The notes under the pieces: model-generated
Seen by the model: only the letters and a program-made list of their open reading frames with translations
Database searches by the model: none
Told to the model about the DNA's origin: nothing
Source: Candidatus Atribacter alterifermentans
Lineage (GTDB): Bacteria; Atribacterota; Atribacteria; Atribacterales; Atribacteraceae
Length of the DNA: 21,926 nt
Direction: 5' to 3'
NCBI GenBank assembly: GCA_012517635.1
Contig: JAAYUP010000022.1
Span: 1 to 21,926 of the forward strand
Part shown: one piece after another, positions 1 through 8,165 of the stretch
Layout of the letters: each line of letters begins with the position of its first letter
How positions within the stretch are numbered: the first letter of the stretch is position 1
Made by a program: the position numbers and the translations under genes

Positions 1-14
1 GAACCGTTTAAAAA

Positions 15-120
15 CCACCCTCATCCTCACCTTCTCCCTTCAAGGGAGAAGGAACTCATTCATTCTTTTTAATTATTTTTTCCCTCGCCCCTTCGTGTGA
101 GAGGGTTAGGGTGAGGGGGA
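15..120. repeat. Inverted pair of G-rich intergenic repeat motifs
   Basis: Read on the minus strand, 15-38 gives GGGAGAAGGTGAGGATGAGG and four more bases. The plus strand at 99-120 gives GAGAGGGTTAGGGTGAGGGG and two more. The two are clearly related and face each other. The segment 81-92 is also partly complementary to 107-120, so the second copy can fold on itself. Such GAGAGGGTTAGGGTGAGGG-type intergenic repeats occur in many copies in diverse bacterial genomes. Copy number here cannot be judged from one window. Confidence 0.55.
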
Positions 121-121
121 C

Positions 122-177
122 TATTTTCATCCTCATCTGGTGCTGCGAAAGCAGCATGACCGTCTATCCTGAAAATA
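122..177. repeat. Small structured element with 8-bp terminal inverted repeats and GAAA-loop hairpin
   Basis: TATTTTCA (122-129) is matched by its exact complement TGAAAATA (170-177). Centrally, TGCTGC (141-146) pairs with GCAGCA (151-156) around a GAAA loop (147-150). The whole can fold as an outer stem enclosing a stable GNRA-type hairpin. It could be a miniature repeat or a structured RNA end; there is no ORF and no known family that I recognise. Confidence 0.4.
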
Positions 178-246
178 TCATTAAATGAATTCCCCCATTG
201 AGGTGGGGTTAGTGGGGTGTGCCTTTCTTTTCCCATCGGCCCTGGT

Positions 247-270
247 GAGAGAAGGTCAGGGTGAGGGGGG
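247..270 (+). repeat. Third copy of the G-rich repeat motif
   Basis: The sequence GAGAGAAGGTCAGGGTGAGG followed by four G at 247-270 matches the motif at 99-120 with a few differences. A looser relative, with GGTGGGGTTAGTGGGG, lies at about 202-217. Together these suggest several insertions or duplications of one intergenic repeat family. Confidence 0.5.
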
Positions 271-338
271 AAGTATCTTCTACCTCATTTAGTGTCACAA
301 GATGATATGGTTACTTATTCTTTATTTTCGATCAAAAG

Positions 339-2120
339 TTAAGAACGGGTTTTTAACCCTTGTATTTCCTTATCTATTTCTTCTATTTGTTTGCTGATTA
401 ATAATTTTGATTCATAGTCTTTTTGTTGGGCTAATTCACCCGCAAGGAGCGTGCGCACTCTTCTTAATTCTGCCTTTTTAAGGGTTTTTATTAGACTTTG
501 GATCAACTCCTCATTTATTTCATGAAACTCGGTTTCCATAGAACCTAAGGCAGAAATGCAAGATGACATTGACTCATCCCCAGAAAACACATTAATCAGG
601 TCAGAAAGGGAAAAATCCTCATCTATATTATTTAAAATGATCTGATAAATTCGTCGATGCTCAGGAATAGAGAAATACTCAATCGGTAATTGATCACAAA
701 TCAAGTTCCTAATGCTTCGCTCTTCTAAGAGAAATTTTATTAATATTTTTTCGGCTTTCACTGAACCATGGACTGCATCTTTTTGAGTTGTTTTAAAGAG
801 TTTTATTTTTTTCTCACTTTCCCGCGTCCCTTTTAAAACATTATATATTAATGTTTCAGGAACTTTTAAGTATTGTGCTAAAGAACGTATTTTCAAGGAC
901 TTTTCAATGGAATCAGTCATGGCATTGATGGAGGGAAGAAGACCACGAATAATATGAATTTGTGATTCTAATGATTTAGAACCATATTCATTCAATAATA
1001 ATTCCAACTGATAATCAAATATTGGTTTTTTTTGTTTCAGTATTTCTAAAAATGCTTCTTCCCCTTTTTTGCGAAGAAAAGAATCTGGGTCGTAGGGTGC
1101 TGGTAGCACAGCTATTTTCACCGAAAGCCCCTTCTTTGTTAGAATATCCATTCCTCGGAAGGTAGCAACTTTTCCAGCATTATCCGAATCATAACAGATA
1201 ACAACTTCTTCAGCGAACCTTCTGATGAGAGTTGCCTGATGAGCAGTTAGAGCTGTTCCCATCGATGCCACACAATTGGTTATTTGGCTTTCGAAAAGGG
1301 ATAAAAAATCCATGTACCCTTCAACTAAGATAACCGTCTTCGTTTTCCGTATTTCGTTTTTTGTAGCAAACAAACCATATAAATTATTCCCTTTAGAAAA
1401 AACTGGACTATCAGAGCTATTGATATATTTTGGATTCTCGTTTTCAAGAAGGGTTCTTCCGGCAAAGCCCACAATTTCTCCATTCGTGTCGTGAAGTGCA
1501 AAAGTAATTCTTCCTCGGAAACGGTCATAGAGTTCTCCCTTTCTAACGACGTTTCCTATCCCTGCCTGAATAAAATCGTTCCCATTAAATCCATGTTGAT
1601 ATAAATACTCGATAATCGCTTTTCCATCAGCTGGGGAATAACCAAGCCCAAATTGCTCAGCCGTAGATAACTTGATGCCTCTTTTTTGAAAGAGATACTG
1701 TCTTGATGTTCTTGCTAAAGGATCTTCAGAATGAATGAGTGAATCATAATAATACTTCTGAACGATTTGGTTTAACTGTATTATTTTCGCTTTTTGTCGA
1801 TATTCCTTGTTTTGTATATTCCTTTTTGAGGTAGGAAGTTCTATACCTGCCTTACGGGATAAATGAACCACTGCATCCTGAAAGGAAAGATTCTCAATTT
1901 TCATAATAAAATTAAAAATACTCCCTCCTGCACCACAACCGAAACAATGAAATATACCCTTCTCCGGCGAAACAATAAATGAAGGAGTTTTTTCTTCGTG
2001 AAAAGGACAAAGTCCGCGATAATTTTTCCCGGCTGGTTTTAAGTCTACATAACTTGAGATGAGTTCAACAATATCGATCCGATTTTTAATCTCTTCTAAA
2101 GTTTGATCTTGAATAGCCAA
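339..2120 (-). CDS. dnaG: DNA primase DnaG
   Basis: Synthesises the short RNA primers that start Okazaki fragments, working with the replicative helicase at the fork. The 593 residues match the family length. The N-terminal CHC2 zinc-binding domain shows C38, H41, C59 and C62 (CPFH, later CFGC). The central TOPRIM catalytic core carries VEGYMD with its acidic residue and YDSDNAG. The C-terminal part (about 430-593) is the diverged helicase-binding region. Start is TTG at 2120, supported by AAGAGG about seven bases upstream; MAIQDQTLEEIKNRIDIVEL is a typical primase N-terminus. It follows hppA after a 244-base gap containing a hairpin, so it may be partly uncoupled from the genes upstream. In Bacillota dnaG is commonly followed by sigA, which would lie left of the window. 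Confidence 0.97.
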   Translation of the reverse strand: MAIQDQTLEEIKNRIDIVELISSYVDLKPAGKNYRGLCPFHEEKTPSFIVSPEKGIFHCFGCGAGGSIFNFIMKIENLSFQDAVVHLSRKAGIELPTSKRNIQNKEYRQKAKIIQLNQIVQKYYYDSLIHSEDPLARTSRQYLFQKRGIKLSTAEQFGLGYSPADGKAIIEYLYQHGFNGNDFIQAGIGNVVRKGELYDRFRGRITFALHDTNGEIVGFAGRTLLENENPKYINSSDSPVFSKGNNLYGLFATKNEIRKTKTVILVEGYMDFLSLFESQITNCVASMGTALTAHQATLIRRFAEEVVICYDSDNAGKVATFRGMDILTKKGLSVKIAVLPAPYDPDSFLRKKGEEAFLEILKQKKPIFDYQLELLLNEYGSKSLESQIHIIRGLLPSINAMTDSIEKSLKIRSLAQYLKVPETLIYNVLKGTRESEKKIKLFKTTQKDAVHGSVKAEKILIKFLLEERSIRNLICDQLPIEYFSIPEHRRIYQIILNNIDEDFSLSDLINVFSGDESMSSCISALGSMETEFHEINEELIQSLIKTLKKAELRRVRTLLAGELAQQKDYESKLLISKQIEEIDKEIQGLKTRS

Positions 2121-2297
2121 AGAAAAACCTCTTGAAAATATTCATTTATTAAAAACTTAGATTCCTTAGATGTATAAAACCTATCTTAAAGAAGATATAA
2201 TATCCCCTCTCCTATTAGGAAGAGGAAAAATGAGCATATTCTTTTTGTACGTGCTTGATTGATCAAACCCGGAAGTGGGTTTTCAGAATGAAACTAT

Positions 2298-2334
2298 GTA
2301 AGCTCGGGGTTTTTCCTTATAACCCCGAGCTTAC
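2298..2334 (-). terminator. Strong hairpin between hppA and dnaG (possible terminator or processing site)
   Basis: GTAAGCTCGGGGTT (2298-2311) and AACCCCGAGCTTAC (2321-2334) form a perfect 14-bp stem with a 9-base loop, 30 bases past the hppA stop. No T-run follows on either strand, so it is not a textbook intrinsic terminator. It could stabilise the hppA 3' end, be a processing site, or be a Rho-independent site of atypical form. The rest of the 2121-2364 gap holds an imperfect inverted repeat at about 2206-2225 and a weak one at 2265-2282. No clear promoter for dnaG was found. Confidence 0.45.
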
Positions 2335-2364
2335 GTCTATAATATACAAATATATACTCCTTCT

Positions 2365-4329
2365 TTACCCTAAAAAGAGCGGTGCAAAAACTAATGCCAC
2401 GATGGTCATTAGTTTTATCAAAATATTGAGAGAAGGCCCAGCTGTATCTTTAAAGGGATCGCCAACTGTATCGCCAACTACTGCTGCCGAATGAGCCGGA
2501 GTTCCTTTACCTCCTAAGAATCCACTTTCAATATATTTCTTAGCATTATCCCAGGCACCACCGGCATTGGCCATCATAATTGCTAACATCAAGCCACTCA
2601 CAATTGCACCTGCTAAGAGACCACCCAAGGCTTCTTTTCCTAAAGCAATTCCCACAATAAGTGGTGCAGCAACTGCCATTATTCCAGGAACGATCATCCG
2701 AGTGATAGCTCCTTTGGTGCTGATATCAACGCAACGAGCATAATCAGGTTTGGCTTTTCCTTCCATCAACCCCTTGATTTCACGGAATTGTCGACGGACT
2801 TCCTCAACCATCTTGTAGGCTGCAGCACCGACTGCTTTCATAGCCATTGAAGAGAAGAGGAAGGGAAGCATACCACCGATGAAGAGGCCAACTACCGTCC
2901 GAGGGTTCAAGATATCAATTACACTGAGTTTTACAGTTTGAGAATACGCAACAAATAGACCTAAAGCAGTCAAGGCTGCCGACGCAATTGCAAATCCTTT
3001 TACAATAGCAGCAGTTGTATTCCCAAGTGCATCGAGTGAATCAGTAATCTTTCTCACTTTAGGATCTAATTCAGCCATTTCTGCTATCCCACCAGCATTA
3101 TCAGCGACTGGTCCGTAGGCATCAACAGCAACAATAATCCCAGTGATCGAGAGCATACCGATACCCGCAATAGCAATCCCATATATTCCTGCTGCCCAAA
3201 ATGAAACCATAATTGCTGCACAAACTAAGATGGTTGGAAGAAGCGTGCTTTCCATCCCTAAAGCTAAACCATTAATGATGACGGTTGCTGGACCGGTTTT
3301 TGAATTCTCAGCTAAATCTTTCACTGGCTTATAATTACTGGCAGTATAATACTGAGAAGTTAAACCGATGATGATTCCCGCTATTAAACCAGCGATAGTT
3401 GCCACAAATGGTCCAGTTGTTTTTAATATCAAGAGGGATGCAACAAGACTAATCACAACGACTAATGCGCCGCTAATATAAGTGCCACGGTTAAGCCCTG
3501 CTGCCAACCCTTTTTCATTCTTTGAACTGACAAATAATGTTCCAAAAATTGAGGCAAGAGTTCCAGCACCAGCTAAAACGAGGGGGTACATGATTCCACC
3601 CAAGGTACCTGGAAAAGCAAACACACCCAAAACCATAGCAGCGATGATTGATCCAACGAAGGACTCAAAAAGGTCGGCGCCCATTCCCGCCACGTCACCA
3701 ACGTTATCACCAACATTGTCAGCAATCACTGCGGGGTTCCTTGGATCATCTTCCGGTATGCCTGCTTCCACTTTTCCAACTAAGTCTGCACCCACATCAG
3801 CGGCTTTGGTATAGATTCCTCCTCCAACACGTGCAAAGAGGGCAATTGAACTTGCCCCAAGAGCAAAACCATTTATAACGTTGGTGTCCCGTGTAATCAA
3901 ATAGAGAATCCCTAATCCCAAAAGCCCAAAACCGGCAACACACATTCCCATAACCGTTCCTGATGAAAAAGCGACTTTCAATGCTTGACCAATCCCCTGG
4001 GTAGCAGCCTGGGTCGTCCGAGCATTACTTTTGGTTGCTACTCGCATTCCAACAAACCCTGCTAAAACCGAGCAAATCGAACCGCATAGATAACAAATTG
4101 CCTCAACAATCCCACGGGTAAAGGTAATGAGGAGGAACATTCCGATAACAAAAAAGATTAAAAAGAAATACTCCCTCTTTAGAAATGCCATGGCTCCTTC
4201 TTGAACAGCTTGGGATATCTCTTTCATTTTGGCATTTCCTGCATCAAAAGTATTGATCTTCATAACCAAAAAAGCCGCATAAAAAATAGCAATCACACCA
4301 GCTATAATTGCAAATATGACTAATCCCAC
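2365..4329 (-). CDS. hppA: Membrane ion-translocating pyrophosphatase
   Basis: An integral membrane enzyme that couples hydrolysis of pyrophosphate to pumping of H+ or Na+ across the cytoplasmic membrane. The 654 residues are almost entirely hydrophobic helices (about 15-16 expected). The signature DVGADLVGKVEAG lies at 178-190, followed by EDDPRNPAVIADNVGDNVGD, the Mg-PPi-binding acidic cluster. A440 in GNTTAAI is the residue type that marks potassium-dependent members (Lys in independent ones). E222 in ADLFESFVG sits where Na+-pumping PPases carry their glutamate rather than four residues later as in plant H+-PPases. Ion choice is therefore inferred to be Na+ or K+-dependent, not proven. 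Start GTG at 4329 has GGGAGGA upstream. The gene follows dgt by 32 bases and lies near ppdK, which makes or consumes PPi. Confidence 0.97.
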   Translation of the reverse strand: MGLVIFAIIAGVIAIFYAAFLVMKINTFDAGNAKMKEISQAVQEGAMAFLKREYFFLIFFVIGMFLLITFTRGIVEAICYLCGSICSVLAGFVGMRVATKSNARTTQAATQGIGQALKVAFSSGTVMGMCVAGFGLLGLGILYLITRDTNVINGFALGASSIALFARVGGGIYTKAADVGADLVGKVEAGIPEDDPRNPAVIADNVGDNVGDVAGMGADLFESFVGSIIAAMVLGVFAFPGTLGGIMYPLVLAGAGTLASIFGTLFVSSKNEKGLAAGLNRGTYISGALVVVISLVASLLILKTTGPFVATIAGLIAGIIIGLTSQYYTASNYKPVKDLAENSKTGPATVIINGLALGMESTLLPTILVCAAIMVSFWAAGIYGIAIAGIGMLSITGIIVAVDAYGPVADNAGGIAEMAELDPKVRKITDSLDALGNTTAAIVKGFAIASAALTALGLFVAYSQTVKLSVIDILNPRTVVGLFIGGMLPFLFSSMAMKAVGAAAYKMVEEVRRQFREIKGLMEGKAKPDYARCVDISTKGAITRMIVPGIMAVAAPLIVGIALGKEALGGLLAGAIVSGLMLAIMMANAGGAWDNAKKYIESGFLGGKGTPAHSAAVVGDTVGDPFKDTAGPSLNILIKLMTIVALVFAPLFLG

Positions 4330-4361
4330 AATAGAATCCTCCCTTCTGATTCTAAGTCAAT

Positions 4362-5429
4362 TCAACTTATTTCTTTTCCAATTCCTTCTTGTGGCCAGGA
4401 AAATGGAATAAAATATTTTCGGTAGATAGCTATAGCATACCGATCGGTCATCCCCGAGATAAAATCACATACGATTACATCGGCATCTTGGAGAGAAAAA
4501 TTAATCTGATATTCCTCTTTAAGGATATTTAAATTTTCCAAAAAGAATTGATAAAGCTCTTTAATCAGTCTCTTTGCTTTTTCTCTTTCAATCTGTTGAT
4601 ACTTTCCAAAATAGACAGTTTCAAATAGAAACTTTCTTAATTCCTGAGTGGCATTTCGAACTGGAATGCTCAACGTTACCAAGGATTCTTCAATACTGCT
4701 AAGAATAACATCTTTTACCATTCGATCGATCCTTTCCCGGTGGGTTTTCCCCAAAATTTTCAAACAATCCAGGGGAAGGTCATCTTGAGTAATAACACCA
4801 GCTCGTATGGCATCATCAATATCGTGATTAACATAGGCTATCATATCTGACCATCTGACCACTTGACCTTCCAAGGTTTGGGGTACATTTTCCTTGGAAA
4901 CTTTCTCCATGTTCATATCCCTTGTCTTGGAATGTCGAAGAATGCCATCTCTCACCTCCCAGGTCAAATTGAGACCCCTTCCATCTCTTTCGATAAAGTC
5001 AACAACTCGCAAACTCTGTTCATTGTGTTTAAAACCTCCGGGATGTATTTCCTGGAGAGCCTCTTCGCCGGCATGTCCAAAAGGAGTATGCCCTAAATCG
5101 TGACCAAGACTAATTGCCTCAGTAAGGTCTTCATTTAACCGTAAACCTCGAGCAATAGTTCGAGAAATTTGCGAAACCTCCAACGTATGGGTGAGACGGG
5201 TTCGATAATGGTCTCCTTCCGGACTCAAAAAAACCTGACTTTTGTGTTTTAATCGCCTGAAAGATTTGCTGTGGATGATTCGGTCCCGATCTCTTTGAAA
5301 ACAATTCCGTAATTCACATTCTTCTTCGGGATATTGACGACCACGACTTTTAGTGCTCAATGTGGCAAGAGGTGATAAAGTTTGCTCTTCCCATTCTTCC
5401 CAAAACTTCTTAATGGATGATATCTCCAA
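4362..5429 (-). CDS. dgt: dGTPase-like HD-domain triphosphohydrolase
   Basis: Predicted deoxyguanosinetriphosphate triphosphohydrolase-like protein, cleaving dNTPs to deoxynucleoside plus triphosphate in the cytosol and so adjusting dNTP pools. The 355 residues show the metal-binding HD pattern: H81 in RTRLTHTLEV, H110-D111 in GHDLGHTPFGHAG and D203 in YVNHDIDDA. The opening RDRDRIIHSKSFRRLKHKSQ is typical of the family. Start is TTG at 5429, placed directly behind AGGTGATC (5432-5439), an extended match to the 16S rRNA tail. A terminator-like hairpin ends just before this site, so expression from ppdK transcripts may be limited. True substrate range (dGTP only or several dNTPs) cannot be read from sequence. 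Confidence 0.92.
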   Translation of the reverse strand: MEISSIKKFWEEWEEQTLSPLATLSTKSRGRQYPEEECELRNCFQRDRDRIIHSKSFRRLKHKSQVFLSPEGDHYRTRLTHTLEVSQISRTIARGLRLNEDLTEAISLGHDLGHTPFGHAGEEALQEIHPGGFKHNEQSLRVVDFIERDGRGLNLTWEVRDGILRHSKTRDMNMEKVSKENVPQTLEGQVVRWSDMIAYVNHDIDDAIRAGVITQDDLPLDCLKILGKTHRERIDRMVKDVILSSIEESLVTLSIPVRNATQELRKFLFETVYFGKYQQIEREKAKRLIKELYQFFLENLNILKEEYQINFSLQDADVIVCDFISGMTDRYAIAIYRKYFIPFSWPQEGIGKEIS

Positions 5430-5431
5430 GT

Positions 5432-5439
5432 GATCACCT
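5432..5439 (-). promoter_or_regulatory. Extended ribosome binding site of dgt
   Basis: AGGTGATC on the minus strand, two bases before the TTG codon, matches the outer part of the anti-Shine-Dalgarno sequence. It fixes TTG at 5429 as the start. The preceding hairpin ends within a few bases of it. Confidence 0.7.
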
Positions 5440-5440
5440 G

Positions 5441-5469
5441 AAAAACCGGACAGGAAAACCTGTCCGGTT
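5441..5469 (-). terminator. Intrinsic terminator-like hairpin after ppdK
   Basis: Minus-strand AACCGGACAGG, loop TTTT, CCTGTCCGGTT: a perfect 11-bp GC-rich stem with a 4-base loop (5444-5469), followed by a T-run of five that shares two bases with the stem (5441-5445). It begins 23 bases past the ppdK stop. The T-run is short, so termination is probably partial, leaving some read-through to dgt, hppA and dnaG. Confidence 0.75.
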
Positions 5470-5492
5470 CATTTCGGTATAAAAAAGATTCA

Positions 5493-8165
5493 TTATTTAT
5501 CAAATTTTGAGGTATCCTTTACTTTGCCCTCTTCTTCAATAACCGCGTGAGCGGCTGCCAACCGAGCTAAGGGAACACGGAAAGGTGAACAGCTGACATA
5601 GTTTAACCCAATGGTATGACAGAATATAACCGACTTCGGATCACCACCATGTTCACCACAGATGCCGCATTTGAGGTCTGGTCGGACTTGTCTCCCTTTT
5701 TGAACACCCATCTTCATTAATTCACCAACCCCATCAAGATCAATGGATTGGAAAGGATCCTCGGGTAGAATACCATTTTCTTCATAGAAGAAAAGAAACT
5801 TTCCTTCGGCGTCATCTCGACTATAACCAAAAGTCATCTGGGTTAGGTCATTGGTTCCGAAAGAGAAGAATTCTGCATATTCGGCAATCTGATCCGCAAC
5901 AATTGCCGCTCTTGGGATTTCGATCATCGTTCCAAACTTGTACTGCACTTTGGAATGATATCGATCCAAAACTTCTTTTGCAACTTTTTCCAAAACTTCT
6001 TTTTGAATTTTAATCTCATTGCGATGGCCAACTAATGGGATCATAATTTCTGGTAAAACTTTCACACTTTCTTTATCCAACTCACAAGCCGCCTCTATAA
6101 TAGCCCGTACTTGCATCTCGACAATTTCCGGGAAAACAATTCCCAAACGGCAACCCCGCAACCCAAGCATGGGGTTGGCTTCATGAAGTCCACGAACAAT
6201 CTTCAACATTTTCTCTTTTTCTTCCAATTCAGGACCAGTTATTCCTTTTACCCGCAAGGTGGTAACCTCTACCAACAAATCTTCTAATTTGGGAAGAAAT
6301 TCATGAAGAGGGGGGTCGATTAACCGCACGGTAACTGGTTTTCCTTCCATAACCTTAAAAATTTCTTTAAAATCACCTTTTTGCATTGGTTCAATTTTTG
6401 CCAAGGCTTTTTTCCGTTCTTCTGCGTTCTGAGCCATAATCATTTCTTGCACTGCTGGTAACCGATCAGGTGCCATGAACATATGCTCGGTCCGGCACAA
6501 ACCGATTCCTTCAGCACCAAATTCAATGGCTTTTCGGGCATCCGCCGGCGTATCGGCATTGGCTCTGACTCCCAGTTTCCGAATACTATCTGCCCAGGAC
6601 AATAGTTTTTGAAAATCATCTGAAAGTTGAGGAGGAATGGTTTTGGCCTGTCCTAAAATGACTTCACCTTTACCTCCATCAATGCTGATAAAATCACCCT
6701 CTTTAACCGTTTGGCCGTTCACCTTGAATTCCTTTTTATCTAAATCAATAACAATGGATTCACAACCGGCAACGCAAGGTTTTCCCATTCCACGGGCAAC
6801 AACTGCCGCATGGCTGGTCATTCCTCCACGACTTGTGAGCACACCCTGAGCAGCAACTACTCCATGGATATCATCCGGTGTAGTCTCGGGACGAACGAGA
6901 ATGACTTTGTTTCCTTCATTGGCCATGCGTTCGGCATCATCAGCATCAAAAACTACTTTTCCACTCGCAGCACCAGGTGAAGCTGGAAGCCCTTTAGCAA
7001 TAACTTTTAAGGGAACACTGCGATCAATTTGCGGGTGAAGAAGTTGATTAAGCGAAGCGGGATCGATTCTCTTCACTGCTGTCTTTTTATCAATCAGACC
7101 CTCTTCAACCATATCGACGGCAATTTTAATTGCAGCTTGTGTAGTCCGTTTTCCGGTCCGGGTTTGCAGCATATAGAGTTTTCCCTTTTCTATGGTAAAC
7201 TCAAAGTCTTGCATATCTCGATAGTGATCTTCTAATACTTTATAAATCTTCTTTAAATCCTCAAAGGCTTCGGGAAGGTCCTGACCCATATCTTTAATTG
7301 ATTTCGGAGTTCGAATACCAGCAACCACGTCTTCACCCTGGGCATTTACTAAATATTCTCCATAATACTCCTTGACACCGGTAGACGGATTGCGGGTAAA
7401 CCCAACGCCAGTTCCTGAATCATTCCCCATGTTACCAAATGCCATCATCTGGACATTGACTGCGGTTCCCCAACTTTCAGGTATTTTGTTAATCTTCCGG
7501 TAAGTGATAGCTCGCTTATTGTTCCAGGAGCTGAAAACAGCATTGATGGCTTTTCGTAACTGTTCAAACGGATCTTGGGGGAAATCTTCACCAGTTACTT
7601 TTTTGTAAAGTTCCTTATATCGTGAGATAACTACCTTTAAGTCTTCAGCGGTAAGGTCGGTATCGAGATTCGCACCAACTTGTTTTTTTACATCGCTGAG
7701 AATTTCTTCGTATTTATCGTGGTCGACACCCATAACCACATCACCGAACATTTGAATAAAACGTCGGTAACAATCAAGGGCAAAACGTTCATTGCCGGTC
7801 AGCTTAATCAAACCCTGGAGAGAGCTTTCATTTAAACCTAAATTTAAAACTGTATCCATCATGCCTGGCATGGATGCTGGGGCACCGGAACGAACTGATA
7901 CGAGAAGTGGGTTTTCTGGATCTCCGAATTTTTTCCCTGATTTTTTTTCGAGTTCAATTAAGTTCTTTTTAACTTCCTCTTCGAGTCCTTCGGGCCACGT
8001 TTCATTGTTTTTGTAATAATGATGGCAGGCCTCGGTACTAATTGTAAATCCTGGAGGGACAGGGAGACCTATTCTGGTCATTTCAGCAAGGTTAGCACCT
8101 TTTCCACCTAAAAGCATCTTCATTGATGCATCGCCTTCACCAAAAAAATAAACGTACTTCTTCAT
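5493..8165 (-). CDS. ppdK: Pyruvate, phosphate dikinase
   Basis: Interconverts pyruvate + ATP + Pi and PEP + AMP + PPi in the cytosol; in anaerobes it can serve gluconeogenesis or PPi-dependent glycolysis. The 890 residues have the full domain order: N-terminal nucleotide-binding domain (GGKGANLAEM at 20-29), central swivelling phosphohistidine domain with GGMTSHAAVVARG (T450, S451, H452) and C-terminal PEP/pyruvate barrel with CGICGEHGGDP (catalytic Cys near 836) and NYVSCSPFRVP. T450, two residues before the catalytic histidine, is the usual target of the regulatory kinase/phosphorylase. ATG at 8165 overlaps the ppsR stop by one base (TAATG) and has GGGAGGA upstream. The neighbours ppsR (its regulator) and hppA (PPi user) form a functional set. 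Confidence 0.98.
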   Translation of the reverse strand: MKKYVYFFGEGDASMKMLLGGKGANLAEMTRIGLPVPPGFTISTEACHHYYKNNETWPEGLEEEVKKNLIELEKKSGKKFGDPENPLLVSVRSGAPASMPGMMDTVLNLGLNESSLQGLIKLTGNERFALDCYRRFIQMFGDVVMGVDHDKYEEILSDVKKQVGANLDTDLTAEDLKVVISRYKELYKKVTGEDFPQDPFEQLRKAINAVFSSWNNKRAITYRKINKIPESWGTAVNVQMMAFGNMGNDSGTGVGFTRNPSTGVKEYYGEYLVNAQGEDVVAGIRTPKSIKDMGQDLPEAFEDLKKIYKVLEDHYRDMQDFEFTIEKGKLYMLQTRTGKRTTQAAIKIAVDMVEEGLIDKKTAVKRIDPASLNQLLHPQIDRSVPLKVIAKGLPASPGAASGKVVFDADDAERMANEGNKVILVRPETTPDDIHGVVAAQGVLTSRGGMTSHAAVVARGMGKPCVAGCESIVIDLDKKEFKVNGQTVKEGDFISIDGGKGEVILGQAKTIPPQLSDDFQKLLSWADSIRKLGVRANADTPADARKAIEFGAEGIGLCRTEHMFMAPDRLPAVQEMIMAQNAEERKKALAKIEPMQKGDFKEIFKVMEGKPVTVRLIDPPLHEFLPKLEDLLVEVTTLRVKGITGPELEEKEKMLKIVRGLHEANPMLGLRGCRLGIVFPEIVEMQVRAIIEAACELDKESVKVLPEIMIPLVGHRNEIKIQKEVLEKVAKEVLDRYHSKVQYKFGTMIEIPRAAIVADQIAEYAEFFSFGTNDLTQMTFGYSRDDAEGKFLFFYEENGILPEDPFQSIDLDGVGELMKMGVQKGRQVRPDLKCGICGEHGGDPKSVIFCHTIGLNYVSCSPFRVPLARLAAAHAVIEEEGKVKDTSKFDK

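Larger units (their letters stand above)
1..338. other. Non-coding, repeat-rich region downstream of dnaG
   Basis: I find no convincing gene here. The stretch is built of C-rich and G-rich blocks: related motifs on the minus strand at 15-38 and on the plus strand at 99-120, 200-221 and 247-270, plus short hairpins. It lies just past the dnaG stop, where sigA would follow in the Bacillota order, but sigA is not visible. The hairpin at 30-52 (CCTTCTCCCTT paired with AAGGGAGAAGG, one base between) could help end transcription, but it lacks a T-run in either direction. Composition differs sharply from the A/T-rich neighbouring genes. Confidence 0.7.

Noticed and set aside
101..117. TTAGGG-like and G-quadruplex-like sequence
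   Set aside because: Only three G-runs in the block and no further telomere-like repeats; better explained by the intergenic repeat motif.
2255..2494. Plus-strand 79-codon frame overlapping the hppA end
   Set aside because: No family resemblance, spans a hairpin and the antisense of hppA; a shadow frame.
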